Source of the DNA: Alphaproteobacteria bacterium
Lineage (GTDB): Bacteria; Pseudomonadota; Alphaproteobacteria; Sphingomonadales; Emcibacteraceae
Direction: 5' to 3'
DNA: 32,748 bases
Assembly (NCBI GenBank): GCA_013152755.1
Contig: JAADFR010000031.1
Coordinates: 23,803 to 56,550, forward strand
Shown here: positions 6,862 through 16,214 of the stretch, piece by piece
Numbering within the stretch: the stretch's first letter is position 1
Layout of the letters: every line of letters starts with the position of its first letter
Program-made: the position numbers and the translations under genes
Notes under the pieces: generated by a model
The model's input: the letters and a program-made list of their open reading frames with translations, nothing else
Database searches by the model: none
Told to the model about the DNA's origin: nothing

Positions 6862-7680
6862 ATGTTAGAATATTTATTCTCCGCGACCCTCACCTATCCC
6901 AATATTTCACCGGATATTGTCAGTTTTGGCCCCATAACGATTCGCTGGTATTCCATGGCCTATCTTGCGGGTTGGGGGCTTGCATGGCTCTATATGCTCC
7001 GGCTGATCAAACATAAGGGCGCGCCCTGTACGGCGGCACAGGTCGGCGACTTCTTTTTCTGGGCCATGGTGGGGATTATCCTTGGTGGTCGGTTAGGCTA
7101 CGTTCTTTTTTATAATTTTGGCTTTTATCTCAGTCATCCGGGCGACATATTGGCCCTGTGGGACGGGGGCATGTCTTTTCACGGCGGCTTTATTGGTGTG
7201 TCCCTGGCCACCTATTTCTATTGCCGGAAATATAAAATTCCTTTTTTCCGCTTTACGGACCTGATGGCCTGTGTCTCGCCCATCGGATTGTTTCTGGGCC
7301 GGTTGGCCAATTTCATCAATGGCGAGCTTTTTGGCCGGACCACAGATGCGGCGGTGGGCATGGTTTTCCCGCGCGGCGGCCCCCTGCCCCGTCATCCGAG
7401 CCAGCTTTATGAGGCGGCCCTCGAAGGGCTTGCCCTGTTCTTCCTCATGTGGTTCCTGTTTCATTTTACCAACCTGCGTAAAACGCCGGGCAGGCTGACC
7501 GGGATATTCATCATCGGCTATGCCGCCGCCCGAACCTTCGTTGAACAATACCGTGAGCCGGACCAGCAACTTGGCTTTCTGTATGGCACCGGATTTCTGA
7601 CCATGGGGCAATTGCTGTCAATTCCCATGGTGTTGCTGGGCCTGTATCTCATTTTTCGCAAAATCAAGAAAAGTATATGA
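6862..7680 (+). CDS. lgt: Prolipoprotein diacylglyceryl transferase
   Basis: Lgt transfers diacylglycerol from phosphatidylglycerol to the lipobox cysteine of prelipoproteins in the inner membrane, the first step of lipoprotein maturation. The 272-residue protein has about seven hydrophobic segments and all key motifs: RWYSMAYLAGW (28-38), MSFHGGFIG with His107, the signature GRLANFINGELFGR (146-159), and RHPSQLYEA (177-185). The conserved arginine near the end is in YREPDQQLG. The next gene, midA, starts inside its stop (ATGA), giving a translationally coupled lgt-midA-pgeF operon. No clear Shine-Dalgarno sequence precedes the ATG. Confidence 0.96.
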   Translation: MLEYLFSATLTYPNISPDIVSFGPITIRWYSMAYLAGWGLAWLYMLRLIKHKGAPCTAAQVGDFFFWAMVGIILGGRLGYVLFYNFGFYLSHPGDILALWDGGMSFHGGFIGVSLATYFYCRKYKIPFFRFTDLMACVSPIGLFLGRLANFINGELFGRTTDAAVGMVFPRGGPLPRHPSQLYEAALEGLALFFLMWFLFHFTNLRKTPGRLTGIFIIGYAAARTFVEQYREPDQQLGFLYGTGFLTMGQLLSIPMVLLGLYLIFRKIKKSI

Positions 7681-8768
7681 ATGCCCTTGAAACATATTTA
7701 ACCAAGCTGATTAAAGCACAGGGGCCGATAAGCATAGCCACCTATATGGGGGAGGCCTTGGGAAATGCGCAGCACGGCTATTATATGAAGAAAGACCCTT
7801 TCGGACAAAAAGGTGATTTCACCACCGCCCCGGAAATCAGCCAGATGTTCGGTGAAATGGTCGGCCTGTGGCTTGGGGTTTGCTGGCTGAATATGGGTAG
7901 CCCCGATAAAATTCACCTCATAGAGCTTGGCCCCGGCCGCGGTACGCTGATGCAGGATATTCTCCGGGCCATGAAAGTCATTCCGGGATTGCTGGACAGT
8001 ATCGAGGTTCATCTGGTTGAAATGTCCCCTGTCCTGCGTGAAATGCAGGCTGAAAGACTTAAAGGCCTTATAACGCCCAAATGGCATAACCGGGTCAGCG
8101 ACGCCCTCGACCAAAGCAATGGCGGCCCCCTATTGGTCATTGCCAATGAGTTTTTCGATGCCCTGCCCATTCGACAATTTCAGAAAACCGGGGATGGCTG
8201 GCATGAAAGGCTCGTCTGCCTTGATGAAGCAGAAAAGCTCAGTCTTCAGTTGGCCCCGGTCGCCGCCCCTGAAAGTATCATACCGCCTGCGCTGCTTCGG
8301 GCAGATGAGGGCAGTATAACGGAGGTTTGTGCCATCGGTGAAAATCTGCTCTCGGAAATTGCCGAATATATTCAACGCCACAGCGGGGCAGCATTGATCA
8401 TTGATTACGGGCATGACCGCCACGGAACTGGCAACACTCTGCAAGCCCTTAAACAGCATAAATATATTGATATTTTATCTGACCCCGGCGATGTAGATTT
8501 AACCGCCCATGTGGATTTCCAAAGGCTGAAAGAAATAGCACATATCTGTGAGACTAAAACTTTTGGCCCGGTTGGACAGGGCGATTTCCTGAAATTTTTG
8601 GGGATAGAGGCCCGCAGTCAGACTCTGCTGGCCAATGCGACCGACAAACAGGCCAAAGACATTCAAACCGCCCTGAATAGATTGATTCACAAGGACGAGA
8701 TGGGCGACCTGTTCAAGGTCATGGCCATTAGTGACAACGGCCTGTCGGGCATCATCGGGTTTGAGTGA
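7677..8768 (+). CDS. SAM-dependent methyltransferase, MidA / NDUFAF7 family
   Basis: 363 residues of the DUF185/Methyltransf_28 family. The N-terminus has GPISIATYMGEALGN and HGYYMKKDPFGQKGDFTTAPE (signature of the family, residues 16-53), then the SAM-binding IELGPGRGTLMQDIL (82-96), the acidic loop VEMSPVLREMQ, and NEFFDALPIRQF. The eukaryotic relative NDUFAF7 symmetrically dimethylates an arginine of complex I subunit NDUFS2. The bacterial substrate is not established, though an Arg of NuoD/NuoC is a reasonable guess. It is linked by a 4-base overlap to lgt and by a TGATG overlap to pgeF, an order common in alphaproteobacteria. Confidence 0.92.
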   Translation: MNALETYLTKLIKAQGPISIATYMGEALGNAQHGYYMKKDPFGQKGDFTTAPEISQMFGEMVGLWLGVCWLNMGSPDKIHLIELGPGRGTLMQDILRAMKVIPGLLDSIEVHLVEMSPVLREMQAERLKGLITPKWHNRVSDALDQSNGGPLLVIANEFFDALPIRQFQKTGDGWHERLVCLDEAEKLSLQLAPVAAPESIIPPALLRADEGSITEVCAIGENLLSEIAEYIQRHSGAALIIDYGHDRHGTGNTLQALKQHKYIDILSDPGDVDLTAHVDFQRLKEIAHICETKTFGPVGQGDFLKFLGIEARSQTLLANATDKQAKDIQTALNRLIHKDEMGDLFKVMAISDNGLSGIIGFE

Positions 8769-9520
8769 TGAAAACGACCGTTCCCCTGCTGGATGCCCCG
8801 AATATTCGCCACGGTTTTTTCTCCCGCAAGGGTGGCTGTTCATCAGGGATATACGCGTCCCTGAATTGCGGGCCCGGATCAGATGATAAAGCTGAAAATA
8901 TTGCTAAAAACCGACGGGTGGTTTTATCTGCTCTTGATCCGAAAGCCGTCCAAATATGCGGCCTCTACCAAATTCACAGTAATATTGTACATTTTCTGGA
9001 CAAGCCATGGGGGCCCGACAATCTGCCAAAGGGCGATGCCATCGTCACCCGGCAGAAAAATATTGCCCTTGGGATATTGACCGCAGACTGCGCGCCGGTC
9101 CTGTTTTCTGATCCCGAGAATGGCATCATCGGGGCGGCCCATGCCGGATGGAAGGGCGCACTTAACGGTGTTCTGGAAAATACCATCCAAATGATGTGTG
9201 ACAAGGGCGCAAAACGCGCGAATATCAGAGCTGCCATTGGCCCGGCAATTGTACAAAAAAACTATGAAGTCGGTCCGGAATTTAAAGAAGCCTTCAAGGA
9301 ACAGCCCTCTTTCTTTAGGGATAGCCATCGGAAAGATCATTACCTATTTGATTTAAAAGGCTTTGTTCTAAACCAACTAGAAAAATCCGGCCTGAGCAGG
9401 ATTGTCGCCCTTGATCATGATACTTATGACAACCCAAATGATTATTTCAGCTATCGCCGCACGACCCATGCCGGAGAGACAGACTATGGCCGCCAAATAT
9501 CCGCCATTATGATTCTTTGA
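8768..9520 (+). CDS. pgeF: Peptidoglycan editing factor PgeF (YfiH / laccase-domain protein)
   Basis: 250 residues of the YfiH/DUF152 family. PgeF is reported to remove L-Ser-containing muropeptide precursors misincorporated by MurC; older annotation calls it polyphenol oxidase, and eukaryotic relatives act on purine nucleosides. The conserved metal and active-site residues are visible: His70 in YQIHSNIV, Cys108 in ILTADCAPVLF, and His125 in GAAHAGWKG. A typical RHGFFSRKGGCSSGIYASLN stretch opens the protein. I use the ATG at 8768 overlapping the midA stop; a GTG one codon earlier is possible. It is the last gene of the lgt-midA-pgeF operon. Confidence 0.92.
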   Translation: MKTTVPLLDAPNIRHGFFSRKGGCSSGIYASLNCGPGSDDKAENIAKNRRVVLSALDPKAVQICGLYQIHSNIVHFLDKPWGPDNLPKGDAIVTRQKNIALGILTADCAPVLFSDPENGIIGAAHAGWKGALNGVLENTIQMMCDKGAKRANIRAAIGPAIVQKNYEVGPEFKEAFKEQPSFFRDSHRKDHYLFDLKGFVLNQLEKSGLSRIVALDHDTYDNPNDYFSYRRTTHAGETDYGRQISAIMIL

Positions 9521-9596
9521 AGTCGCTTTTTCAAATTTTTCCCGCTATATATTCTACTCTAGATTCGGTGTTTAAAGCATAAAAGGAAATAGCCCT

Positions 9597-10535
9597 ATGA
9601 AACTTCTGTCCGGTAACAGCAATCGGCCCCTCGCAGAAGCAATCGCCAGCTGTCTGAGCATGGAATTAACCAAGGCGGACGTCAAGCGATTCATTGACGA
9701 AGAAGTCTGGGTAGAAATCAAAGAAAACGTCCGTGGTGAGGACGTTTTTGTGATTCAGCCGACCTCTTTCCCGGCCAATGATAATGTTATGGAGCTTTTG
9801 GTCAGCATTGACGCCCTACGCCGGGCCTCTGCCAATCGGATTACCGCCGTTATCCCTTATTTCGGCTATGCCCGTCAGGACAGGAAACCCGGACCACGAA
9901 CACCTATCTCTGCCAAGCTTATGGCCAATCTGATAACCGAGGCCGGGGCCGACCGGGTACTAACCATGGACCTCCACGCCGGACAGATTCAGGGGTTTTT
10001 TGATATTCCGACCGATAATCTGTTTGCCGCCCCGGTTCTGATCCGTGATATTAAGCAAAACCTTTGCGATAATGGTCACAAAATCATGGTTGTTTCCCCT
10101 GATGTAGGCGGTGTGGTACGCGCCCGCGCCCATGCCAAACGGCTCGATGCACCCTTGGGAATCATCGACAAACGCCGGGAAAAAGCCGGGGTGTCAGAGG
10201 TCATGAATGTGATCGGTGATGTGAGCGGCTATCATTGTATTCTGGTGGACGACATTGTGGATTCTGCCGGCACGTTATGCAATGCTGCCGCCGCCTTGAA
10301 AGCCAATGGTGCCACAGGCGTCAGTGCCTATGTGGCTCACGGTGTATTCTCCGGCCCCGCAGTGGATCGCATCACCAATTCGGTGCTGGAAACTGTGGTC
10401 ACAACGGACAGTATTCAGGCCTCGGAAGCGGTGGCGAATTGCGCTAAAATCAGACAGGTCAGCATCGCGCCCCTTTTCGCCGAAGCCATCCGTCGGATCA
10501 ATACGGCGGAGTCAGTCTCTGTGCTTTTTGACTAA
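9597..10535 (+). CDS. prs: Ribose-phosphate pyrophosphokinase
   Basis: Prs makes PRPP from ribose 5-phosphate and ATP for purine, pyrimidine, histidine and tryptophan synthesis. The 312-residue length and all motifs are normal: [10 protein letters not shown] (54-63), the flexible loop [20 protein letters not shown] (88-107), [12 protein letters not shown] (125-136), and the PRPP-binding DDIVDSAGT (218-226). Transcription appears separate from pgeF: the 76-base gap contains a TATATATTCT -10-like stretch, and GGAAA before the ATG is the ribosome site. In alphaproteobacteria it is usually followed by rplY, pth and ychF, as here. Confidence 0.97.
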   Translation: MKLLSGNSNRPLAEAIASCLSMELTKADVKRFIDEEVWVEIKENVRGEDVFVIQPTSFPANDNVMELLVSIDALRRASANRITAVIPYFGYARQDRKPGPRTPISAKLMANLITEAGADRVLTMDLHAGQIQGFFDIPTDNLFAAPVLIRDIKQNLCDNGHKIMVVSPDVGGVVRARAHAKRLDAPLGIIDKRREKAGVSEVMNVIGDVSGYHCILVDDIVDSAGTLCNAAAALKANGATGVSAYVAHGVFSGPAVDRITNSVLETVVTTDSIQASEAVANCAKIRQVSIAPLFAEAIRRINTAESVSVLFD

Positions 10536-10688
10536 GCGGCAAAATATATAAATAATCATTGAGTTTTCGGGCGTTTCACGTTACAAGCTCCGAACTATGA
10601 GGTCTGTGCTCTTGACTAAGATGCGCGGGCCTTTGACTTTGGCACCCCTGGAGGCCATCGTCTTTATGATCAATTAGGAGAAATTAAA

Positions 10689-11342
10689 ATGGCAAATCCA
10701 GTTTTAAAAGCTGAATTGCGCGAAAAAGCGGGTAAGGGGTCCTCTCGTGCGTTACGTAGAGAAGACAAAATACCGGCTGTTATATACGGCGACAAAAAAG
10801 AACCTACCCTTGTAACCCTGAAACAGGTTGACCTGATGAAAGAGTTGCACAAGGGCGGATTTATGAATACTTCCTACGAAGTTCAGATCGGCAAAGACAA
10901 GGAAACTGTTCTGCCCCGTGATGTTCAATTCCATCCGGTTACTGACTGGCCGCTTCATGTTGACTTCCTGCGGCTTGCCAAAGGGTCCAGCCTGAACATC
11001 ATGATCCCCATTCACTTCATTGGTGAAGAAGAATGTCCGGGCATCAAGACGGGCGGTATTTTGAATGTTGTCCGACATGAGGTTGAGTTCTCATGCCCGG
11101 CCAATGCCATCCCGGAAGCTATTGAAATTGACATTTCAGAGCTTGATATGAATGACAGCATTCATATCAGCACGATCAAACTGCCCGAAGGTGTGACACC
11201 GGTTATTGATGACCGCGATTTCACCATTGCCATGATCTCTGCCCCAAGCGGACTGAAAAGCTCCGGTACGGATGAAGATGAAGACGAAGAAGGCACAGAG
11301 ACCGAAGAAGAAGGCACCACTGAAGAAGGCGGTGAAGAATAA
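10689..11342 (+). CDS. rplY: 50S ribosomal protein L25, long form (Ctc/TL5 type)
   Basis: 217 residues. Residues 1 to about 95 are the 5S rRNA-binding L25 domain (LKAELREKAGKGSSRALRR, then IPAVIYG). A second beta-rich TL5-type domain follows to about 185 (HEVEFSCPANAIPEAIEIDI, then DSIHISTIKLPEGV). The last 23 residues form an acidic Glu/Asp/Thr-rich tail, typical of alphaproteobacterial L25. An AGGAG ribosome site lies 8 bases before the ATG. The 153-base gap after prs contains TTGACT at 10612-10617 without a convincing -10; I call no promoter there. Confidence 0.96.
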   Translation: MANPVLKAELREKAGKGSSRALRREDKIPAVIYGDKKEPTLVTLKQVDLMKELHKGGFMNTSYEVQIGKDKETVLPRDVQFHPVTDWPLHVDFLRLAKGSSLNIMIPIHFIGEEECPGIKTGGILNVVRHEVEFSCPANAIPEAIEIDISELDMNDSIHISTIKLPEGVTPVIDDRDFTIAMISAPSGLKSSGTDEDEDEEGTETEEEGTTEEGGEE

Positions 11343-11366
11343 TCTTCCGGCCTTTAAGGATCAGCC

Positions 11367-11957
11367 ATGTTGTTAGTCGTCGGCCTGGGGAATCCCGGGA
11401 ATAAATACAACAACAACCGGCATAATATCGGTTTTATGGCGGTGGACGAGATTGTCCGCCGCCATAACTTTACCGGTCCCAAATCCCGCTTTCAGGCATT
11501 GACCTATGACGGGCGGCTGGGCGGTGAGAAAGTTCTGATCCTGAAACCACAGACATTTATGAACTTGTCCGGGCAAGCGGTCAGCGAAGCGGCCCGCTTT
11601 TATAAAATCCCGCCCGAAGATATTTTTGTCTTTCATGACGAACTGGATATTCCGGCGGCAAAGATAAAATTCAAAACCGGCGGCGGTCATGCGGGTCATA
11701 ATGGCCTGCGCAACATAGATCAGCATATGGGCAAAAATTATCACCGCATCCGCATGGGCATTGGCCATCCGGGGGACAAAGACCGCGTTCATGGTCATGT
11801 GCTAGGGGACTTTGCCAAGGCTGACCGGGACTGGCTGGCGCCGTTACTTGATGCGGCGGCCCATGCGGCCCCGGCGCTTGCGGACCAGTCCGGCGAAACA
11901 CGGGGGGCTAAATTCTTGAATGAAGTTGGCCTTAGACTTAAACCAAACAACAAATAA
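11367..11957 (+). CDS. pth: Peptidyl-tRNA hydrolase
   Basis: Pth cleaves peptidyl-tRNA released prematurely from ribosomes, recycling tRNA. The 196 residues show the family signature [20 protein letters not shown] with the catalytic His19, the tRNA-contacting [13 protein letters not shown], the Asp of [11 protein letters not shown], and the [13 protein letters not shown] loop. It lies 24 bases after rplY with AAGGA as ribosome site, and ychF starts 11 bases after its stop, so rplY-pth-ychF form an operon, a conserved bacterial order. Confidence 0.97.
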   Translation: MLLVVGLGNPGNKYNNNRHNIGFMAVDEIVRRHNFTGPKSRFQALTYDGRLGGEKVLILKPQTFMNLSGQAVSEAARFYKIPPEDIFVFHDELDIPAAKIKFKTGGGHAGHNGLRNIDQHMGKNYHRIRMGIGHPGDKDRVHGHVLGDFAKADRDWLAPLLDAAAHAAPALADQSGETRGAKFLNEVGLRLKPNNK

Positions 11958-11968
11958 CGGATAAAATC

Positions 11969-13072
11969 ATGGGTTTTAAATGCGGGATTGTGGGCTTGCC
12001 CAATGTGGGAAAATCAACCCTTTTTAATGCGCTAACCAATACGGCATCGGCGGCGGCGGCCAATTACCCCTTTTGCACCATTGAGCCAAATGTGGGACAG
12101 GTTCCGGTACCGGACCCACGCCTGCATCTGTTGGCGAACATCGCCGGATCAAAAGAAATTCTACCAACCCAGCTTTCCTTTGTCGATATTGCCGGGCTTG
12201 TGCGCGGCGCGTCACAGGGCGAAGGGCTTGGCAATCAGTTTCTGGCCAATATCCGTGAGGTCGATGCCATCATTCATGTGCTGCGCTGTTTTGAGGATGA
12301 CGACATCACCCATGTGGAAGGGGTTATCGACCCCATCGCCGATGCGGAAACCGTGGAAACCGAATTGATGCTGGCCGATATTGACAGCCTGACCAAACGG
12401 AAAAGCGGCCTTGAACGGCGCATTCGGGGACAGGACAAGGAAGCCAAACTGATCATGGCCCTTGCAGACCGTATTCTGGCCGTGCTGGAAGAAGGCAACC
12501 CTGCCCGCACTGTTGAGGCTGCCGATGAAGAAGAGCAGAAGATGATCAATGAATTACAGCTTCTGACCTCCAAACCTATTCTATATGTTTGTAATGTGAG
12601 CGAGGATGACGCGGCAGAAGGCAACGAGCTGAGCCGCCGTGTGGCGGACAAGGCCGCCGCAGAGAATGCCGTATCGGTCATTATCTCCGCCGCGCTGGAA
12701 TCCGAGATTGCCCAGCTTGATGATGAGGAAGAACAGAAGGCCTTTCTGGAAGACCTTGGACTTGGTGAAACCGGCCTTGGCCGCGTGATCCGGGCCGGTT
12801 ATGACCTGTTGCATCTGATCACCTATTTCACGGTGGGGCCGAAGGAGGCCAGAGCCTGGACCGTTACCCAAAACACCAAAGCGCCGCAAGCCGCCGGTGT
12901 CATTCACACAGACTTTGAAAAGGGCTTTATCCGCTCCGAAACCATTTCCTACGCTGATTATATTGAACATAACGGCGAGAATGGGGCCAAGGATGCCGGC
13001 AAAATGCGCCTTGAGGGTAAAGAATATATTGTTGCGGACGGCGATGTGCTGCATTTCCGCTTTGCCAATTAG
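11969..13072 (+). CDS. ychF: Redox-regulated P-loop ATPase YchF (OLA1 homologue)
   Basis: 367 residues. The N-terminal G domain has P-loop GLPNVGKST (9-17), switch/G3 DIAGLVRGAS, and in place of the GTP-selective NKxD the sequence NVSE, the change that gives YchF its ATP preference. A coiled-coil insert lies around 130-190, and the C-terminal TGS domain has LLHLITYFTVGPKEARAW and ends in VADGDVLHFRFAN. YchF binds ribosomes and is implicated in translation and oxidative stress responses. It is third in the rplY-pth-ychF operon, and the MaoC gene follows after 8 bases. Confidence 0.97.
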   Translation: MGFKCGIVGLPNVGKSTLFNALTNTASAAAANYPFCTIEPNVGQVPVPDPRLHLLANIAGSKEILPTQLSFVDIAGLVRGASQGEGLGNQFLANIREVDAIIHVLRCFEDDDITHVEGVIDPIADAETVETELMLADIDSLTKRKSGLERRIRGQDKEAKLIMALADRILAVLEEGNPARTVEAADEEEQKMINELQLLTSKPILYVCNVSEDDAAEGNELSRRVADKAAAENAVSVIISAALESEIAQLDDEEEQKAFLEDLGLGETGLGRVIRAGYDLLHLITYFTVGPKEARAWTVTQNTKAPQAAGVIHTDFEKGFIRSETISYADYIEHNGENGAKDAGKMRLEGKEYIVADGDVLHFRFAN

Positions 13073-13080
13073 GAAACACC

Positions 13081-13536
13081 ATGCGCGTATTTGAAGATTT
13101 CCCCGTTGGGGCCAGCGAAACATTTGGCGACTATCTGATTACCGAACAGGAAATCATCGAATTTGCCACAAAATACGACCCGCAACCCTTTCATACCGAT
13201 CCTGAATTTGCCAAAAAATCCTTTCATGGCCAATTGATCGCCAGTGGCTGGATGACCGGGGCGGTTACCATGCGGCTGATCTGTGATCATGTCCTGACCA
13301 ACAGCAGCAGCATCGGCTCCCCCGGCATTGATAATCTGCGCTGGTTAAAACCGGTTTATGTGAATGACCGCCTGAAAGCCACCGTAACGGTGATTGCCGC
13401 CCGGGAATCCAAAAGCAAGCCGGGGGTTGGCATTATCAATTATGAGGTTGCCACCCTCAATCATAATGATGAAATCGTTATGACCATTAAAACAACCGGC
13501 ATGTTTTTGACCCGCGCCGCAGTGGACAAAACTTAA
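13081..13536 (+). CDS. MaoC-like (R)-specific hydratase
   Basis: 151 residues with a hot-dog fold MaoC domain. The catalytic dyad of (R)-specific enoyl-CoA hydratases is in FATKYDPQPFHTDPEFA: Asp33 and His38. GQLIASGWMTGAVTMRL and the region SPGIDNLRWLKPVYVND with the following strand match the family. Likely reaction: reversible hydration of a trans-2-enoyl-CoA. The chain length and pathway cannot be read from sequence. It is closely spaced after ychF and overlaps the convergent methyltransferase by 4 bases at its end. Confidence 0.9.
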   Translation: MRVFEDFPVGASETFGDYLITEQEIIEFATKYDPQPFHTDPEFAKKSFHGQLIASGWMTGAVTMRLICDHVLTNSSSIGSPGIDNLRWLKPVYVNDRLKATVTVIAARESKSKPGVGIINYEVATLNHNDEIVMTIKTTGMFLTRAAVDKT

Positions 13537-14279
13537 AACTGTCCAATACGAAAACTCAAAGGCCATTTTACAATACGCTTGTCTGTGTCATCCCCCCAAA
13601 CGGCTGATAATTCTAACCTGATTTCCTCTATGGGATCCCTGCCCTTGTCCGCCTTATAGCGCACTACCGCAGACCATGTAGAGAGATAACCAAGCAGATC
13701 ATCAAGCCGCCATGACGCCGCTATATTGAAGTCTGGCACCGTGGTTTCCTGAAACGGAAAATCTATACTGCGGTAATTTTCATCAACCAATGCCCGCTCC
13801 GGCGGCCAATATTCCCCGATAGTTTTCCAGTATAACTGTCGGACAATACGGTCTATGTCCTGATCGATGGTCAGCAAATTATAGGTCCATACCGCTAAAA
13901 TACCGCCCGGCTTCAATACCCGTCTGGCTTCCTGAAAGAAATCATCATGGGCGAACCAATGTAAGGCCTGCGCAACTGTTACCAAATCCACTGAGGATGT
14001 CTCCAGACCGGATTCTTCCGCCGTTGCAACGCGGAATGTTATATTCTCTTGCCCCTCAGCCTTGGCGACCTGTTGTGCGCTGCCGTCTGTTGCAATGATA
14101 TGATCAAAGAAAGGCGATAAGCCCCGCGCCGCCTGCCCGGTCCCCGTGGCACAATCCCATACCAGATTATGATCCTTACATAACCCGGATAAATAGGGGT
14201 AAAGTTCCTGAGGATAGGACGGGCGAAATTTACTATAGTCTTTGGATTGGGTAGAAAAATGGTCTTTAAATTTCGCCAT
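13533..14279 (-). CDS. Class I SAM-dependent methyltransferase
   Basis: 248 residues. The N-terminal FSTQSKDYSKFRPSYP is typical of the TMT1/trans-aconitate-like group. Motif I is WDCATGTGQAARGLSPFFD (residues 41-59), followed by the acidic motif II ATDGSAQQV, then AEESGLETSSVDLVTVAQAL HW and RRVLKPGGILAVW. These are the classic Methyltransf_11 motifs. The acceptor substrate is unknown. It follows the LLM oxidoreductase gene by 11 bases on the same strand and is likely co-transcribed with it. Confidence 0.88.
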   Translation of the reverse strand: MAKFKDHFSTQSKDYSKFRPSYPQELYPYLSGLCKDHNLVWDCATGTGQAARGLSPFFDHIIATDGSAQQVAKAEGQENITFRVATAEESGLETSSVDLVTVAQALHWFAHDDFFQEARRVLKPGGILAVWTYNLLTIDQDIDRIVRQLYWKTIGEYWPPERALVDENYRSIDFPFQETTVPDFNIAASWRLDDLLGYLSTWSAVVRYKADKGRDPIEEIRLELSAVWGDDTDKRIVKWPLSFRIGQF

Positions 14280-14290
14280 TCATATATCTT

Positions 14291-15295
14291 TCATGAAGAC
14301 GTTGCAGCAAAATGAGGCAATATTTTTTCCCCGAGCAATTCTATGGCATTTTTCACGTTGGGGCCAATGGGGCCGCCAAGATTTATCTGAGTTATTCCGG
14401 CATCCTGCAATGCCTCAATTTGCTCAATGATGTCATTGGGCCGCCCGGTCAGGCCCAGTTTCAACATGTCATCCGTAACTGCCTGTTGAGCCTTGTCATA
14501 ATCCTGCCGGGCAATCAGGTCACGAATAGGGTCAAAATCCGCGCTCTTCAGGCCAATGGTCGCCAAGGCGTCATCCTCAAGATAAGGGCCAAAATAGGCG
14601 ACCATGGACCGCATAACTGCTTCTGCCTCCTGCCCGTCTTCTGAGACACTGAGCCAGGCACATCCGGCAATATCAAAATCTTTACCGGTTTTATTATGCA
14701 CTCGCCCTTTTTGGATGCAATCCACCATACGGCGTGCTGAGGCGGGCGGCGTAATCATGGGTAAGCTGCCATCCCCAATCTCGCCGGACAGGGCCAGAAA
14801 ATCATCGCCAAAGGCACAAACATACAGGGGGACTTCTGACCGGACAGGTTTGAACCGCAAATAACATTGATCAGACCAGTTAAAATGCGCCGTGTGATGG
14901 TCTACAACCTCGCCCCGCAATAATTGTCGAATCATTTGAACCGACTCTCTGGTCACCTGAAGAATATCCGTGCAATCAACTCCAGCCCATCCCACCATGT
15001 CATAGGTGTGAAGGCCAAGACCAATGACCGCCCGGCCACCCGACAATTCGTCCAATGTCGCCAGGTAAGAGGCTATTTCTGCGGGGCTGGTGGTATAGGG
15101 GTTGGGGCCGACACTGCCGATCTTGATCCGATCCGTTGCCTGTGCCACTGCCGCTGTCACCACCCAGGTGTTTTTCATGAAAATATCATGCGGATACCAG
15201 ACATATTCAAATCCTGCCTGCTCCGCCTGCTGACTGTAACGGACTATATCCGGAACAGAACCCACTTTTTCAATAAAACGAATACCAAATTTCAT
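14291..15295 (-). CDS. LLM-class flavin-dependent oxidoreductase
   Basis: 334 residues of the bacterial luciferase-like TIM-barrel family, which uses FMN or F420. It opens MKFGIRFIEKVGSVPDIVRY and shows GFEYVWYPHDI, then RIKIGSVGPNPYTTSPAEIA (the typical third barrel strand), and GGRAVIGLGLHTYDM. Sequence does not settle the cofactor or substrate, and F420 use is only possible, not shown. I start at MKFGIRF; the longer reading from 15346 adds 17 residues that fall in the upstream terminator region. The gene lies just after the terminator of the cytochrome bc1 operon. Confidence 0.87.
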   Translation of the reverse strand: MKFGIRFIEKVGSVPDIVRYSQQAEQAGFEYVWYPHDIFMKNTWVVTAAVAQATDRIKIGSVGPNPYTTSPAEIASYLATLDELSGGRAVIGLGLHTYDMVGWAGVDCTDILQVTRESVQMIRQLLRGEVVDHHTAHFNWSDQCYLRFKPVRSEVPLYVCAFGDDFLALSGEIGDGSLPMITPPASARRMVDCIQKGRVHNKTGKDFDIAGCAWLSVSEDGQEAEAVMRSMVAYFGPYLEDDALATIGLKSADFDPIRDLIARQDYDKAQQAVTDDMLKLGLTGRPNDIIEQIEALQDAGITQINLGGPIGPNVKNAIELLGEKILPHFAATSS

Positions 15296-15330
15296 TTTTA
15301 TAACCCACTCTGCTGTATAAAATAATGAAT

Positions 15331-15360
15331 AAAAAAAGGCCGCCAATTGGCAGCCTTTTT
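15331..15360 (-). terminator. Terminator of the cytochrome bc1 operon
   Basis: Read on the minus strand, a 12-bp stem with one mismatch (arms AAAAAGGCTGCC and GGCGGCCTTTTT, loop AATT) runs into seven T. It sits 27 bases after the petC stop and separates that operon from the LLM gene. The symmetric A and T runs may let it work in both directions. Confidence 0.87.
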
Positions 15361-15386
15361 AATTACATCAATATCGGGTCAGGCCA

Positions 15387-16211
15387 TCACACAAGGTCAT
15401 CGCCTTTTTTGACTTTCCGCCAAACGCTTTTATTAACGAAATAAAGCATAATGGTCAGGATGGTCATAAAGATGATGACCTTCAATCCCATTCTCTTGCG
15501 GTCTTCCATCTTTGGCTCAGCGGCCCAATACATGAAGGTAGCCACATCGTGGGCCATCTGCTGCGTTGTTGCCTTTGTGCCATCGGCATATTCCACAAGG
15601 TCATCAGATAACGGCGGTGCCATGGCAATCATATTACCTAAAAACATTTCGTTAAAATACATGCCGTCTGTCATCTCGTCTCCATTGGGGTTTCCTTCAT
15701 GGTAGGTCGTCAGAATTCCTACAATATAGTCTTCCCCATAAAGGCTGTTCCACGGCGTAAACATAGATAAATGCTCACGGGATTTGGCCAACAAGGAGAA
15801 GTCAGGCGGCAAGGCCCCGTTATTTGAATCGCGCGCCTCTGCCTCTGAGGCAAAAGGGGCTGGAAAATAATCATGCGGCTTGCCCTTACGGAATACTTCC
15901 TCGCCTTCATCATCGGTACCATTAGGGAATTCATACTCTGCGGCAAAAGCCTTTAACTCATCCATATTGTAGCCAAGGGCCGTAAGTTCACGAAAGGCAA
16001 CCATGTTCAGAGAATGACAGGCGGAACAAACTTCCTTATAGACCTGCAACCCTCTTTGTAAAGCGGGCTTGTCGAACTTGCCAAAGGGTCCCGCATGGGG
16101 CCAGTCATTTTTCTTTATTTCAAAAGAACTGCCCCCGGATGCGTTGGCAAAAGAAACTGATCCCAGAATAATCATCGCCGCAAGGCCGATATTTTTAACG
16201 ATTTTTAACAT
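15387..16211 (-). CDS. petC: Cytochrome c1 of the bc1 complex
   Basis: 274 residues. Signal peptide 1-24 (cleaved after ANA). The covalent haem site is VCSACHS (Cys62, Cys65, His66). The axial-Met region is LGNMIAMAPPLSDDLVEY, and the C-terminal anchor helix near 243-262 is followed by a basic tail WRKVKKGD. Cytochrome c1 takes electrons from the Rieske protein and passes them to soluble or membrane cytochrome c in the periplasm. Third gene of the petABC (fbc) operon, 3 bases after petB. There is no fusion to cytochrome b as seen in some lineages. Confidence 0.96.
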   Translation of the reverse strand: MLKIVKNIGLAAMIILGSVSFANASGGSSFEIKKNDWPHAGPFGKFDKPALQRGLQVYKEVCSACHSLNMVAFRELTALGYNMDELKAFAAEYEFPNGTDDEGEEVFRKGKPHDYFPAPFASEAEARDSNNGALPPDFSLLAKSREHLSMFTPWNSLYGEDYIVGILTTYHEGNPNGDEMTDGMYFNEMFLGNMIAMAPPLSDDLVEYADGTKATTQQMAHDVATFMYWAAEPKMEDRKRMGLKVIIFMTILTIMLYFVNKSVWRKVKKGDDLV

Positions 16212-16214
16212 ATC

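Noticed and set aside
10536-10688. Promoter or RNA leader before rplY
   Set aside because: TTGACT is present but no -10 at proper spacing, and no stable hairpin or known leader motif was seen.
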